Part shown: one piece after another, positions 25,740 through 35,485 of the stretch
How the letters are laid out: the number at the start of each line of letters is the position of its first letter
Numbering within the stretch: the stretch's first letter is position 1
Source of the DNA: Bacteroidota bacterium
GTDB taxonomy: Bacteria; Bacteroidota; Bacteroidia; Bacteroidales; Lentimicrobiaceae
DNA: 64,000 nucleotides
Reading direction: 5' to 3'
Assembly (NCBI GenBank): GCA_009773515.1
Contig: WSXX01000006.1
Location: forward strand, 116,416-180,415
Translations under genes and position numbers: made by a program
Notes under the pieces: generated by a model
Databases searched by the model: none
What the model was told of the DNA's origin: nothing
The model's input: only the letters and a program-made list of their open reading frames with translations

Positions 25740-26741
25740 TTAGCAACCCAGTGTTGCAACCATTACAGCTTTAATGGTATGCAGTCTGTTTTCGGCTTCG
25801 TCAAAAACCACTGACATTGATGATTCAAAAACATCATCACTAACTTCCATAGCCTCAAGTCCGTATTTCTGGAAAACATCTTCTCCGATTACAGTTTCGC
25901 GGTTGTGGAATGCAGGAAGGCAATGCAGGAACTTAACATTCGGGTTACCGGTTTTCTTAACAACATCCATATTCACCTGATAAGGTTTGAGGAGTTTTAT
26001 GCGTCCTTCCCAAACTTCAGCAGGCTCGCCCATAGAAACCCATACATCGGTATAAAGAAAATCTACACCTTTTACTGCTTCTTCTACAGATTCTGAAAGT
26101 GTGATTTTTGCGCCGGTTTCTTTTGCAATTTCACGACAAGTAGCAACCAGTTCTTCATTTGGCCAGCAAGCTTTTGGGGCAGCAGCGCGGAAATCCATTC
26201 CCATTTTTGCGGCGCCAACCATTAATGAGTTACCCATATTATTGCGGGCATCTCCCAAATAGCAAAATGCAACCTGATGCAAAGGTTTGTCTGAATGCTC
26301 CATCATTGTAAGGAAGTCAGCCAAAATCTGAGTTGGGTGAAACTCTGTGGTAAGACCATTCCAAACAGGAACACCGGCATATTTGCCCAATTCTTCAACA
26401 ATACTCTGTCCGTAACCGCGATACTCAATTCCATCATACATGCGGCCGAGAACACGGGCTGTATCTTTCATTGATTCTTTTTTACCAATCTGTGATCCGG
26501 AAGGACCAAGATAAGTAACATGAGCACCCTGATCAAGCGCTGCAACCTCGAAAGCACAACGTGTGCGGGTTGAATCTTTTTCAAAAATAAGTGCAATGTT
26601 TTTACCTTTGAGCATCTGCTGCTCTGTGCCGGCATATTTAGCCTTTTTCAGGTCAACTGACAGTTGTAATAAATGTTTGATTTCCTGAGGAGTAAAGTCC
26701 AGCAGTTTAAGGAAATTACGGTTTCTGAGATTGAAAGCCAT
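25740..26741 (-). CDS. Ornithine carbamoyltransferase, probably catabolic
   Basis: 333 residues. Carbamoyl phosphate site: [15 protein letters not shown]; ornithine-side and hinge motifs: [28 protein letters not shown], and [10 protein letters not shown]. It interconverts citrulline plus phosphate with ornithine plus carbamoyl phosphate. Length and the neighbouring carbamate kinase favour the catabolic role of ArcB/PtcA. In many Bacteroidota, arginine biosynthesis uses a different (succinyl- or acetyl-ornithine) carbamoyltransferase, which fits the same reading. A putrescine carbamoyltransferase cannot be excluded. It starts 38 bases past the kinase gene and shares its promoter. Confidence 0.9.
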   Translation of the reverse strand: MAFNLRNRNFLKLLDFTPQEIKHLLQLSVDLKKAKYAGTEQQMLKGKNIALIFEKDSTRTRCAFEVAALDQGAHVTYLGPSGSQIGKKESMKDTARVLGRMYDGIEYRGYGQSIVEELGKYAGVPVWNGLTTEFHPTQILADFLTMMEHSDKPLHQVAFCYLGDARNNMGNSLMVGAAKMGMDFRAAAPKACWPNEELVATCREIAKETGAKITLSESVEEAVKGVDFLYTDVWVSMGEPAEVWEGRIKLLKPYQVNMDVVKKTGNPNVKFLHCLPAFHNRETVIGEDVFQKYGLEAMEVSDDVFESSMSVVFDEAENRLHTIKAVMVATLGC

Positions 26742-26779
26742 GATATTAAGTTTTAAGGTTTATGTTAGTTTTGGGTTTA

Positions 26780-27724
26780 TTAAACAATTACGATGCGTGT
26801 TCCGCCATTGTCCATTCCAAGCTTTTCAGAGTTTGTAATGATGGCGTCTTTACCGCTTCCTTCAACAAAGCTGATGGCTGCTCTGATTTTTGGAGCCATG
26901 CTTCCTTCAGCAAACTGACCTTCGGCAAGGTAACGTTTAGCATCAGCAATGGTAATGCGATCCAATGCTTTTTCCTGAGGCGTATTGTAATTGATGCAAA
27001 CTTTTGGCACATCAGTAAGGATAAAGAACTTATCGGCTCTGATCTGAACTGCCAATAGTGACGATGCCAGATCTTTGTCAATTACAGCATCGATGCCCTG
27101 AAGCTTATTTTCTTTCACATAAAATGCCGGAATTCCGCCACCTCCAACAGCAATTACAATCTGGCCAGCTCTTGCAAGTGCTTCAATTGATTTCTGATTG
27201 CTTATCACCAGAGGCTTGGGACTAGCTACAACTTTACGGAATCCACGACCCCTTGGATCAGCAGAAAAAACGGCTCCGGTTTCAGCTGTAATGGTTTCTG
27301 ATTCTTCCTGAGTGTAATAAGGTCCAACCGGTTTTGTCGGATTTTTGAATGCGGGATCTTCTTTATCAACCAGAACCTGAGTAATGATTGAGATAATATC
27401 ACGGTCCATGTCGTTGACCATCATTACGTTGCGCAGTTGCTGTTCAATAACGTAGCCGATAAATCCTTGCGAATAAGCCACAGCAATATCAAGCGGCATA
27501 TCAGGCAAACCATAAAGTTTGTGTCCTGCAGTATTGGCCAACAGGATGTTACCCACCTGAGGTCCGTTTCCATGGGTGATTACTAAATTATAATTTGCCT
27601 TGATTAGGGTAAGCATCTTTTCGGCGGTTCCGTAAACGTTTGCTTCCTGATCGTCAATAGTTCCTTTCTGATCACTTCTTAGTAAGGCATTACCGCCTAA
27701 TGCCACAACAGCTAACTTTTTCAT
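26780..27724 (-). CDS. arcC: Carbamate kinase
   Basis: 314 residues. Transfers phosphate from carbamoyl phosphate to ADP, giving ATP, ammonia and CO2. Motifs are VALGGNALL at the start, VITHGNGPQVGNILLAN, VAVGGGGIPA..., DKDLASSLLA and FAEGSMAPKIRAAISFVE. The intact amino-acid-kinase fold and normal length point to an active enzyme. It is the first gene of a two-gene operon with ornithine carbamoyltransferase, which together perform the last two steps of arginine or agmatine fermentation. No arginine or agmatine deiminase lies in the window. Confidence 0.96.
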   Translation of the reverse strand: MKKLAVVALGGNALLRSDQKGTIDDQEANVYGTAEKMLTLIKANYNLVITHGNGPQVGNILLANTAGHKLYGLPDMPLDIAVAYSQGFIGYVIEQQLRNVMMVNDMDRDIISIITQVLVDKEDPAFKNPTKPVGPYYTQEESETITAETGAVFSADPRGRGFRKVVASPKPLVISNQKSIEALARAGQIVIAVGGGGIPAFYVKENKLQGIDAVIDKDLASSLLAVQIRADKFFILTDVPKVCINYNTPQEKALDRITIADAKRYLAEGQFAEGSMAPKIRAAISFVEGSGKDAIITNSEKLGMDNGGTRIVIV

Positions 27725-27751
27725 AAGAGATTGGTTGGTTTAATTTTTCAG

Positions 27752-27782
27752 CAAAAGTAAATACTTTTCGATGATTGGCAAG
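27752..27782 (-). promoter_or_regulatory. Promoter of arcC-carbamoyltransferase operon
   Basis: Minus-strand TACTTTTG (27752-27759) matches the -7 consensus, with CTTG at -33 (27779-27782) 19 bases away. Confidence 0.55.
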
Positions 27783-27984
27783 ACCCCCTGATTGAGATAA
27801 TATCAAGAATATAAAACAATTACATCTTTAAATATATGGATATCCGCCGGCCATTTTGTCATTCTGTTAGTATTTTAGAGTTAATGAAAGAGGAAAGACA
27901 TGATATTTATCTGAGCAGATGATGATTTTGATGATTTAACTAATTAATCAAACTTACATAGTATGTGAAATAAAGCTTTTTGTG

Positions 27985-28086
27985 CTTCGACTCCGCTCAG
28001 CATGACATTGTATATGCTTGATTGTGAATGTATTAAAAAGTATAAATGTGACCCTAACATGAATGTCACACTGAGCGGAGTCGAAG
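27985..28086. repeat. REP-like inverted repeat, 24-base arms with 54-base spacer
   Basis: Left arm 27985-28008 and right arm 28063-28086 are complementary at 22 of 24 positions. The arm core CTTCGACTCCGCTCAG is a sequence I remember as a common dispersed intergenic element in Bacteroidota. It occupies the 443-base gap 27725-28167; the rest of the gap is AT-rich sequence holding the arcC and permease promoters. Confidence 0.8.
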
Positions 28087-28131
28087 TGTTTTATACGTTG
28101 ATACTCAGGATTATTCATTAACTAAACGACA

Positions 28132-28162
28132 TTGGTTTACGCATTTGAAAGTGCTATTTTTG
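28132..28162 (+). promoter_or_regulatory. Promoter of the EamA permease gene; mRNA probably leaderless
   Basis: TATTTTTG (28155-28162) preceded by TTGG at 28132-28135, exactly 19 bases apart. The ATG at 28168 lies 5 bases beyond the element, which is about where transcription should begin. Confidence 0.6.
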
Positions 28163-28167
28163 CAAGC

Positions 28168-29058
28168 ATGAAAATCAATCGTAATCCTGTAATTCTGGCG
28201 CTTGCTGCAATTTTGCTCTGGTCAACTGTTGGTTCGGCTTTCAGCCTTTCGCTCAGACATTTGAATCCGGCCCAACTACTCCTGCTTGCGAACCTCACTG
28301 CGGTTCTTTTTCTGGGAATTACGATTCTGATTCGCAACAAATCAACTTTTCTGACTTCATTAACGGCCAAATCACTTACTTATTCAGCCATAATGGGGTT
28401 TTTAAATCCGTTTGCTTATTACCTTGTTCTGCTGAAAGCATATTCAATATTGCCTGCACAGGAAGCTGTGGCATTAAATTACATTTGGCCTGTTGTTTTG
28501 GTCCTGTTATCAATACCTATCCTAAAGCAAAAAATAACTTTATTAAGCATAATTTCAATGCTTATAAGTTTTGCTGGAACCATTGTGATTGCTACAAAAG
28601 GGAAGCCATGGTCAATGGAATTTGCAAATCCGGAAGGTACGTTTCTGGCTTTGGCAAGCTCAATTTTCTGGGCGCTTTATTGGTTGATGAACATGAAAGA
28701 TAAACGGGATTCCATCAATAAATTATTTCTGAACTTCAGCTTTGGACTGATATATATTGTGATTTTTGCATCAGTCACCGGAAATCTGATTATTCCATCA
28801 ATAGCAGGAGCTTTAGGTGCTGTTTATATCGGCCTGTTTGAAATGGGAGTAACTTTTGTGATATGGCTTACCGCATTAAAATATGCTCAGAACACAGCCA
28901 AAGTAAGCAATCTGGTGTTTTTATCGCCTTTTTTATCGTTGATGTTTATATCAATTTTTGTGGGCGAAAAAATCCTTGCTTCAACAATAGTGGGATTGTG
29001 CTTGATTATCGGAGGAATCGTACTTCAGCAATACAGGCAGAAAAAGGCTGATTTATAG
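28168..29058 (+). CDS. EamA/DMT-family permease
   Basis: 296 residues with ten hydrophobic segments, in two EamA repeats of five. The ATG at 28168 begins MKINRNPVILALAAILLWST, and an upstream frame extension would overlap the promoter. Motifs are AQEAVALNYIWPVVLVLLS and the second-half KVSNLVFLSPFLSLMFIS. Drug/metabolite transporters of this type export or import amino acids, nucleobases or other small metabolites; the substrate is not predictable. The last 6 bases overlap the convergent response-regulator gene. Confidence 0.88.
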   Translation: MKINRNPVILALAAILLWSTVGSAFSLSLRHLNPAQLLLLANLTAVLFLGITILIRNKSTFLTSLTAKSLTYSAIMGFLNPFAYYLVLLKAYSILPAQEAVALNYIWPVVLVLLSIPILKQKITLLSIISMLISFAGTIVIATKGKPWSMEFANPEGTFLALASSIFWALYWLMNMKDKRDSINKLFLNFSFGLIYIVIFASVTGNLIIPSIAGALGAVYIGLFEMGVTFVIWLTALKYAQNTAKVSNLVFLSPFLSLMFISIFVGEKILASTIVGLCLIIGGIVLQQYRQKKADL

Positions 29059-29460
29059 ATATTTACTAATTGTAAAAATCAAATCGGATGGCCGGATGGG
29101 TTTTGCCAGATATTCATCACAACCTGCATCTATACTTTTCTCTTTTTCGCCTTTCATGGCAAAAGCGGTTTGCGCAATAATTGGTATTTCGGGGTTCAAT
29201 TCTTTAATTTCCCGGGTAATAGAATAACCATCTTTACCTTCAAGCTGGATATCCATTAAAATAATATCAATTTTTTTACCTGACCGTATAATGTCAATGG
29301 CATCCTCGCCCTTTTTAACCCAGATGATTTCAGCACCGGATCTTTTGAGGGTTGCATTCAGAAACTGATAATTCGAATCAACATCTTCAACAATAAGAAT
29401 AACTCTGGAAATCCATAAATCTGTTGATGCCCCAATGTTATCGATTATTTGGTTAGTCAT
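29053..29460 (-). CDS. Single-domain response regulator (CheY-like)
   Basis: 135 residues, a lone receiver domain with an N-terminal extension of about 16. The acidic pocket VEDVDSN, the phospho-acceptor region ILMDIQLEGKDG, the Thr in IAQTAFAM and the Lys in YLAKPIRPSDL are intact. There is no output domain, so it must act by protein contact or as a phosphorelay intermediate. The receiver of the hybrid kinase at 37-41 kb is similar in style (PEIPIIAQTAFA here, KSVVIIAQTAYA there), but a partnership is only a guess. A TAACTTTG element (29549-29556, minus) could be its promoter. Confidence 0.9.
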   Translation of the reverse strand: MTNQIIDNIGASTDLWISRVILIVEDVDSNYQFLNATLKRSGAEIIWVKKGEDAIDIIRSGKKIDIILMDIQLEGKDGYSITREIKELNPEIPIIAQTAFAMKGEKEKSIDAGCDEYLAKPIRPSDLIFTISKYL

Positions 29461-29745
29461 AGTTTATAATTTGTTTCTTGATCATGCTAATGAAAAGCTG
29501 AAAAATTTACCTTAGGTAATCCTTTTCTGATTTAGGGATTCCACCTGACAAAGTTATGATATTTTTTGCGATAAGAAGCCCGATTCCAACAATGAATTAT
29601 TATTGTTATTCGCTTTCACAAAAGCAAAATTATTCAAAATAAATAATTGCTTCATCTCATGGTAAAGAAAATAATTAAAGACTATCCGGGCGAAGGCACA
29701 ACTCATTCACACATACACCCTGAGATTACAAATCGGGTAAATGCC

Positions 29746-29753
29746 TATCTTTG
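29746..29753 (+). promoter_or_regulatory. -7 promoter element of mtaB; mRNA probably leaderless
   Basis: TATCTTTG matches TAnnTTTG and ends 5 bases before the ATG at 29759. No good -33 element. The 298-base gap 29461-29758 holds this and otherwise AT-rich sequence. Confidence 0.5.
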
Positions 29754-29758
29754 CAGCA

Positions 29759-31054
29759 ATGAAAAGAAAGACAATTGCATTTCAAACTTTTGGCTGCAAA
29801 CTCAATTTTGCTGAAACATCTGCCATAGCCCGCAAATTTACAGAATCGGATTACGATATGGTTGATTTTAAGGACAATGCGGACTACTACGTAATACATT
29901 CATGCACTGTTACAGGGCAGGCTGAGCGCAAAACACGGGCAGCCATCAGACAGGCGATGCGCAAAAATCCTGAAGCATCGGTAGCAGTTATCGGATGTTA
30001 TTCCCAACTCAGACCCGAAGAAATAAAAAGCATTAAAGGCGTTGAAATTGTGCTGGGAAACAGCGAAAAATATAAACTTTTCGATCACATCGAGAATATT
30101 CGAAGCGGCAATCCAACATCAGAAACAGAGCTCAACCGGCCAGCTGATTTTGAACCCGGATTTTCAATGGGAGACCGGACCCGTTCGTTTTTTAAAGTTC
30201 AGGATGGATGTGATTATTTTTGCACTTTCTGTGCGATTCCTTACGCCAGAGGGAGAAGCCGCAGTGCAAGTGTAGCTTCAACCCTCGAAGTTGCAAACCA
30301 GATTGCGGCAACTGAAGTTAAAGAAGTAGTACTGACCGGAGTTAATATCGGCGATTTCGGAAGGCAAAACGGAGAGTCATTCTATGAATTACTTCTCGGA
30401 CTTGATACCATTGCAGGGATAGAAAGATTACGAATTTCATCGGTGGAACCTGAGTTGCTGAATGATGACATTATTAAGCTGGTTTCGGAGAGCAAAAAGT
30501 TTATGCCTCACTTTCATATTCCACTGCAATCCGGCACCGACCGCATTCTTGAATTGATGAAACGTAAATACAAAAGAGAAGTATTTGCCCGTCGCATTCA
30601 TTCAATCAAGAGCCTGATGCCTGATGCCTGCATTGCTGCCGATGTAATAATCGGATTTCCGGGAGAAAGCGAAGAAGATTTTAACGATACGGTTGATTTT
30701 ATCCGATCGCTTCCAATCTCCTACCTGCATGTTTTTACCTATTCGAAGCGGCCTGGAACAAAAGCTGCACTAATGGCAGAACAAGTGCCGGATGCTGTAA
30801 AACATGAACGCAGCAGAATTCTTCACCAGATTTCTGACGAAAAGAAAGAAACATTTTACCTCGAAAACAAAGGTTCTGTGCGCGATATTTTGTGGGAATC
30901 AGTTGTAGAAGAAGGTTTTATGTCAGGTTTTACCGATAATTATATCCGTTGCAAAAAACCATTTAATAAATCATCGGTAAACCAGATTGAAAGTGTAATT
31001 TTGTTGGAACCGGATACCGATGGAACATATATCATCAAACCTTTTGATCAGTAG
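29759..31054 (+). CDS. mtaB: tRNA t6A37 methylthiotransferase
   Basis: 431 residues from the ATG at 29759; an ATG 18 bases upstream lies inside the promoter element. Radical-SAM enzyme that converts t6A37 to ms2t6A37 in ANN-decoding tRNAs. The N-terminal MTTase domain has QTFGCKLNFAETSA and HSCTVTGQAERKTR (two Cys for the second cluster; the third in VIGCYSQL), the radical-SAM domain DGCDYFCTFCAIPYARG, and a C-terminal TRAM-like domain. The size fits the MtaB class better than MiaB or RimO. It depends on t6A made with TsaC, also in this window. Followed after 1 base by suhB. Confidence 0.93.
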   Translation: MKRKTIAFQTFGCKLNFAETSAIARKFTESDYDMVDFKDNADYYVIHSCTVTGQAERKTRAAIRQAMRKNPEASVAVIGCYSQLRPEEIKSIKGVEIVLGNSEKYKLFDHIENIRSGNPTSETELNRPADFEPGFSMGDRTRSFFKVQDGCDYFCTFCAIPYARGRSRSASVASTLEVANQIAATEVKEVVLTGVNIGDFGRQNGESFYELLLGLDTIAGIERLRISSVEPELLNDDIIKLVSESKKFMPHFHIPLQSGTDRILELMKRKYKREVFARRIHSIKSLMPDACIAADVIIGFPGESEEDFNDTVDFIRSLPISYLHVFTYSKRPGTKAALMAEQVPDAVKHERSRILHQISDEKKETFYLENKGSVRDILWESVVEEGFMSGFTDNYIRCKKPFNKSSVNQIESVILLEPDTDGTYIIKPFDQ

Positions 31055-31055
31055 T

Positions 31056-31859
31056 ATGGAGAACTCAGAATATCAGCAACTTTGCACAAACGTATGTGAA
31101 ATTTCGCGCAAAGCCGGGCAATACATTAAGGAGCAACTTAACAATATTAGTCAGGCTGAAATTGAACAGAAAGGGCATCACAACTATGTTACTTATGTTG
31201 ATAAATCGGCTGAGGAACTGATAGTTGCTGATTTACGGAAATTGCTTCCCGGCTCAGGTTTTATAACCGAGGAGAACACAGCCGGACATGAAAGTCAGAA
31301 ATTCAAGTGGATTATCGACCCGTTGGATGGAACTACCAATTTTATCCATAAAGTTCCGGTGTTTTGCGTTAGTATTGCTTTGATGGAAGGTGCTGAGATT
31401 GTTGTGGGTGTTGTTTACGAAGTAAACCTTGACGAATGTTTTTATGCCTGGAAAGGCGGAAAAGCCATGCTTAACGATTCAGAGATTTCAGTTTCTCCAA
31501 TCAGGGATTTCGACAATAGTTTGCTGGCAACTGGTTTCCCGTACTATGATTACGGCCGGCTTGAAGACTATGTTACTGTTTTTAAGCATTTTATGCAACA
31601 CACAGCCGGACTCAGGAGACTTGGCTCAGCAGCCGCTGATCTGGCATATGTAGCTTGCGGCAGGTTTGAAGGGTTTTATGAATACGGTCTTAATTCATGG
31701 GATGTAGCTGCAGGTGCATTTATTGTGCAGACAGCCGGTGGTGTTGTTTCTGATTTTCAGGGAGGAAATAATTACTTGTTTGGCAGAGAACTGATTGCAG
31801 GTAATCCTTATGCACATCCTGAAATGAAAAAAGTTATCGGCAAATACTTTACACATTAA
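31056..31859 (+). CDS. suhB: Inositol-1-monophosphatase family protein
   Basis: 267 residues starting at 31056, 1 base after the mtaB stop. Mg2+-dependent, Li+-sensitive phosphatase fold: YVTYVDKSAEE, FITEENTAGHE, the metal-binding WIIDPLDGTTNFIHKVPVF and the C-terminal NSWDVAAGAFIVQTAGGVVSD. All metal ligands of the family appear in place. The in vivo substrate may be inositol 1-phosphate, another sugar phosphate or, as in E. coli SuhB, a role in rRNA transcription; nothing in the sequence decides. The closeness of mtaB suggests one transcript. Confidence 0.93.
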   Translation: MENSEYQQLCTNVCEISRKAGQYIKEQLNNISQAEIEQKGHHNYVTYVDKSAEELIVADLRKLLPGSGFITEENTAGHESQKFKWIIDPLDGTTNFIHKVPVFCVSIALMEGAEIVVGVVYEVNLDECFYAWKGGKAMLNDSEISVSPIRDFDNSLLATGFPYYDYGRLEDYVTVFKHFMQHTAGLRRLGSAAADLAYVACGRFEGFYEYGLNSWDVAAGAFIVQTAGGVVSDFQGGNNYLFGRELIAGNPYAHPEMKKVIGKYFTH

Positions 31860-31934
31860 TACTCAAAATAATTTTTCCCGGGCTATGATAGTTTTTACAT
31901 CATAAACTCCGGAAATAAACAAAAACATTTCGAC

Positions 31935-33302
31935 ATGAAAAATACCCCGGCCAGAATCCTTCTCACCCTTTGTCTGATTATCTTCAGCGGATACTTTTTA
32001 TCTGCTCAAGATAGTGAAAGTCCCAAGAAAACAGGGTTGATATACAAATTCAACATAAAGGATGAAATTGCCCCGCCAGTCTGGCACAACACAAAAAAAG
32101 CGCTGCGGGAAGCCAGAGAAATGAATGCGGACATCATCCTTATCCACATGAACACTTATGGTGGAATGGTTGAAACAGCTGACAGTATCCGCACAGCAAT
32201 TCTGCAATCGAAGATTCCTGTGTGGGTATTTATCGACAACAATGCCGCCTCAGCCGGAGCGCTTATCTCCATTGCCTGCGACAGCATTTATATGCGTTCA
32301 GGTGCAAATATAGGAGCTGCCACAGTGGTTGATCAAACCGGGAAACCATTGCCGGACAAATATCAGTCGTACATGCGTTCTACCATGCGTTCTACCGCAG
32401 AAGCTACCGGCCGCGATCCGGATATTGCTCAAGGTATGGTTGATCCAAGGGTTTACATTCCGGGAGTTACCGATACCGGTCAGGTTATTACTTTTACCAC
32501 TTCTGAAGCGATTAAATACAAATTTTGCAATGCTGAAGCCGATAATATTGAAGAGATTTTAAAGATTACCGGCAAAGAGGGTTTTAAGGTTGTTGAGCAA
32601 AAACTTACAGCTACCGATAAAATTATTGGTTTTCTCACCAAACCTATGATCAGCGGTCTTCTGATTATGATCATTATAGGTGGTATTTACTTTGAACTTC
32701 AGACCCCTGGCGTGGGATTTCCGCTGGCTGCCGCAACATTAGCGGCTATCGTGTATTTTGCGCCTCTTTACATCGAAGGCCTGGCAGCCAACTGGGAAAT
32801 ACTGATATTTATTATTGGCGTCATTTTATTGCTTGTAGAGTTATTTGCCATACCCGGCTTTGGAGTAGCCGGGATTTCCGGAATTATCCTGATCGTTACC
32901 GGACTCACGCTCAGCATGATAGATAATATCGGGTTTAATTTTACCGGCGTACCTTTTCAAGGAGTAGTGGTTGCATTCTTTATCGTCATTATTGCCTCAT
33001 TTTTCTCTCTCATCAGCTCATTTTTCTTAACCCGAAAGCTTTTTGGTGGTCATACCATGTTCGGCGACCTTGCCTTGCTAACGACTCAGCAATCTAACGA
33101 AGGCTATGTTTCATCTGATGCACACTATACTGAGATGAAAGGCACTGAAGGCATCGCTTTCACCATGCTCAGGCCGGCAGGTAAGGTTGAAATTGAAGAC
33201 CAGATTTTCGATGCTGTAGCAGAATCCGGATTTATTGACAGAGGGGAGAAAATCAAGGTAGTGAAATACGAAAATGCGCAATTGATCGTAAGAAAAGCAT
33301 AG
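31935..33302 (+). CDS. Long-form NfeD membrane protein with ClpP-like protease domain
   Basis: 455 residues: signal peptide (ending FLSAQ), a ClpP/crotonase-fold domain at about 35-215, four to five membrane helices at 225-350, and a C-terminal OB-fold (NfeDC) domain. The serine region [15 protein letters not shown] has Ser106 where the nucleophile of the thermophile homologue lies. The partner Lys is not clear: near the expected distance are Lys142, Arg148 and Arg152. A perfect 12-base tandem duplication (32373-32396) encodes MRST twice just there. NfeD genes normally sit beside an SPFH/stomatin gene; none is present here. Predicted inner membrane, protease domain in the periplasm. Confidence 0.9.
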   Translation: MKNTPARILLTLCLIIFSGYFLSAQDSESPKKTGLIYKFNIKDEIAPPVWHNTKKALREAREMNADIILIHMNTYGGMVETADSIRTAILQSKIPVWVFIDNNAASAGALISIACDSIYMRSGANIGAATVVDQTGKPLPDKYQSYMRSTMRSTAEATGRDPDIAQGMVDPRVYIPGVTDTGQVITFTTSEAIKYKFCNAEADNIEEILKITGKEGFKVVEQKLTATDKIIGFLTKPMISGLLIMIIIGGIYFELQTPGVGFPLAAATLAAIVYFAPLYIEGLAANWEILIFIIGVILLLVELFAIPGFGVAGISGIILIVTGLTLSMIDNIGFNFTGVPFQGVVVAFFIVIIASFFSLISSFFLTRKLFGGHTMFGDLALLTTQQSNEGYVSSDAHYTEMKGTEGIAFTMLRPAGKVEIEDQIFDAVAESGFIDRGEKIKVVKYENAQLIVRKA

Positions 33303-33307
33303 TCGCA

Positions 33308-33826
33308 ATGCATAACCGGGTTGAGTTGTTGCAGGCTGATATCACCAGTCTGGAAGTTGACGCAATTGTAAATGCAGCAAACAACGCTTTGCTTGGAGGT
33401 GGTGGTGTTGATGGAGCTATACATCGCGCAGCAGGTCCGCAATTACTGGAAGCCTGCCGTTTGATTGGCGGATGCCCTACAGGCGAAGCAAGGATTACTC
33501 CCGGGTTTAACCTTCCTTCAAAATTTGTAATTCACACGGTAGGCCCGGTTTGGCGCGGCGGTGAAAATAAAGAGGATTCACTTTTGGAATCATGCTACCT
33601 TGAAAGCCTCAAACTCGCCGTAAAGTATAATTGCAATTCAATTGCATTTCCCAATATCAGCACAGGAGTTTATGGGTTTCCTAAAGAACGGGCTGCTGAA
33701 ATTGCCATACAATCTGTGATCAGATTTCTGCGAACCTCTCCCCTGCCCAAAAACGTTATATTTGTGTGCTTTGACCACGAAAATGCGGAACTTTACAGGA
33801 TGCTTCTGGGAAAAACCGCGTTCTGA
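33308..33826 (+). CDS. Macro-domain protein (O-acetyl-ADP-ribose deacetylase type)
   Basis: 172 residues comprising one macro domain of the YmdB/MacroD group, which cleaves O-acetyl-ADP-ribose and removes ADP-ribose from acidic side chains. The key loop [20 protein letters not shown] is intact including the catalytic Asp and the Asn; [14 protein letters not shown] and [16 protein letters not shown] complete the phosphate-binding loops. No signal peptide, so cytoplasmic. It starts 5 bases after the NfeD stop. It is interesting beside the three exported ADP-ribosylglycohydrolases 15 kb away, though nothing ties the two directly. Confidence 0.93.
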   Translation: MHNRVELLQADITSLEVDAIVNAANNALLGGGGVDGAIHRAAGPQLLEACRLIGGCPTGEARITPGFNLPSKFVIHTVGPVWRGGENKEDSLLESCYLESLKLAVKYNCNSIAFPNISTGVYGFPKERAAEIAIQSVIRFLRTSPLPKNVIFVCFDHENAELYRMLLGKTAF

Positions 33827-33866
33827 TATAAATAAATATCAGCATCTGAACTCCATTCAGAGTCAG

Positions 33867-35375
33867 TTACTTGTTTCTGGCTTCACTTAATCTTTTGTAT
33901 GTCAGGGCATCCGTAATATTCTTTCCCTGCCAGTTCAGTTTATGATATCCTTTCAGGTAATCATCCGTCCGCTCTTTGATTCTTTCATCAAAGTTTTGTG
34001 CAGGTACATAGTAATGACGATTCGGATAAAAATTGTTCCGTGTAGAATCAATTTGGTTGAGAGTCTGGGGATCGAGCATTAAAACCGGGAGCGTACTACT
34101 ATTAAGATTCATCATGAAATCTGTATGAAAGAATGCGCTGTCAGTATGTTTTACATTGTATCGTGCAACGATGAGATCCCAATTAAATAAGCCGATAAAC
34201 AATACAATTCCATAAGCAAACAAACTGTTTCTTACCAGCAGATATTGAACTGATTTCCGGTTTCTGAGCTTAATAAATACAGTTATAATTCCAATCAACA
34301 CCAGAATAAGAAAAGCAAACACCCAGATCCGTTTAAAAGCCAGATTGAAATAATTGATATACCATATGTTTCGTATGGCTACTGAAATCACGAGAAGTGC
34401 ATTTTGCAGCAACCATAGAACCGAAAGTCGGATTAGTAGCTTGTTTCCGGAATAAAAATTCAGGTTTCCTCTGAAATACCAGATAACAATAACCATTGAA
34501 ATCAGCACTGAAATTATCAGTAACCAGGTGCCTTCGTGAACGAATTGTTTCAGATAACCACCATCCCATTCAAAAAAGAGCCACACATGATAAATATCCA
34601 GCACATTCATTATTGCCAGTGCAAGATTGAGAAAAGCGAGCAGGATAATCCCACTGGTAAGTTCAGTTTTTAAGGCTGTAATCCTTCCGGAGAATAACTT
34701 TCGTACACGTAGCAGATTTTCACCCTGGGTTTCATTAAAAATGTTCAGGTTCGTGTTATAGCTTCCGAAGAAATAAGCAAAATACATAAATAAACCAGCA
34801 ATCCCAAGCCAGAAAGCTTCAGGAGAAATCCAAACCGACAGATGCTGCATCAGTTTGGAAAAGCTTTTCAGCACTCCTCCGGTAAGTTTGTTGAAGTAAG
34901 GACTTGAAGCTGAGTAAAGCAAAATAAAAATTATAAACACGACCAAAGGCATGACTACGAGTCCGGTTTTGCGCAGAAATCTTCCTTTTCGCGAAACAGC
35001 ATCAGACACCGAAAACAACTCCTTTATCCAGTTAAACGGACCGGTTAGAATGGCTGAAATTGATGAAAATCCAGCATTCAATGGAACTACCATCGCAGGA
35101 TAGGCCAACACTCCCGAAAACAAGATAAGTGAAATGATATTCGCAAAGAGCGCTGCCCCAGCCCCATAAATTGCAACCATTGCTGCGCTGAGAAGAGAAC
35201 CTGTAAGCAGGTAAATATGAAACCGCAGTTTCAGGTTGATTCTCTTCTGAAAGTACATTATTCCAAGCAGCAGCACGTTGAATATAAGCACATTAACACC
35301 TGCTTGCTGATGATGAAACAAATAAACAAATAAAACTGAAAATACAACGGGCAATACGAATAATGACCTTTTCAT
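33867..35375 (-). CDS. Polytopic membrane protein, DUF4153/DUF4173-like
   Basis: 502 residues with about 12 hydrophobic segments from the start and a soluble tail after residue ~410. The segment SLFAYGIVLFIGLFNWDLIVARYNVKH, followed by an acidic stretch and a short 'NSSTLPVLMLD' region, is what I recall from the Bacteroidota/Firmicutes families DUF4153/DUF4173. Function unknown. The gene is convergent with the macro-domain gene (40 bases between stops) and upstream of it lies rlmF on the same strand, 110 bases away. No promoter element is obvious. Confidence 0.6.
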   Translation of the reverse strand: MKRSLFVLPVVFSVLFVYLFHHQQAGVNVLIFNVLLLGIMYFQKRINLKLRFHIYLLTGSLLSAAMVAIYGAGAALFANIISLILFSGVLAYPAMVVPLNAGFSSISAILTGPFNWIKELFSVSDAVSRKGRFLRKTGLVVMPLVVFIIFILLYSASSPYFNKLTGGVLKSFSKLMQHLSVWISPEAFWLGIAGLFMYFAYFFGSYNTNLNIFNETQGENLLRVRKLFSGRITALKTELTSGIILLAFLNLALAIMNVLDIYHVWLFFEWDGGYLKQFVHEGTWLLIISVLISMVIVIWYFRGNLNFYSGNKLLIRLSVLWLLQNALLVISVAIRNIWYINYFNLAFKRIWVFAFLILVLIGIITVFIKLRNRKSVQYLLVRNSLFAYGIVLFIGLFNWDLIVARYNVKHTDSAFFHTDFMMNLNSSTLPVLMLDPQTLNQIDSTRNNFYPNRHYYVPAQNFDERIKERTDDYLKGYHKLNWQGKNITDALTYKRLSEARNK

Positions 35376-35485
35376 ATATAGTTTTTCACAATAACGATTT
35401 CATAGCCCGGATATTATAGTCCGGGTTAAATGTTGTAAAAAATATAGTTGCAAGAGTATTGAAAGATCAACGCAGTTCTTACAAT

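Noticed and set aside
31935..33826. Functional link of the macro-domain gene to the ADP-ribosyl locus
   Set aside because: The genes are 9-15 kb apart, in another transcript; only the theme is common.
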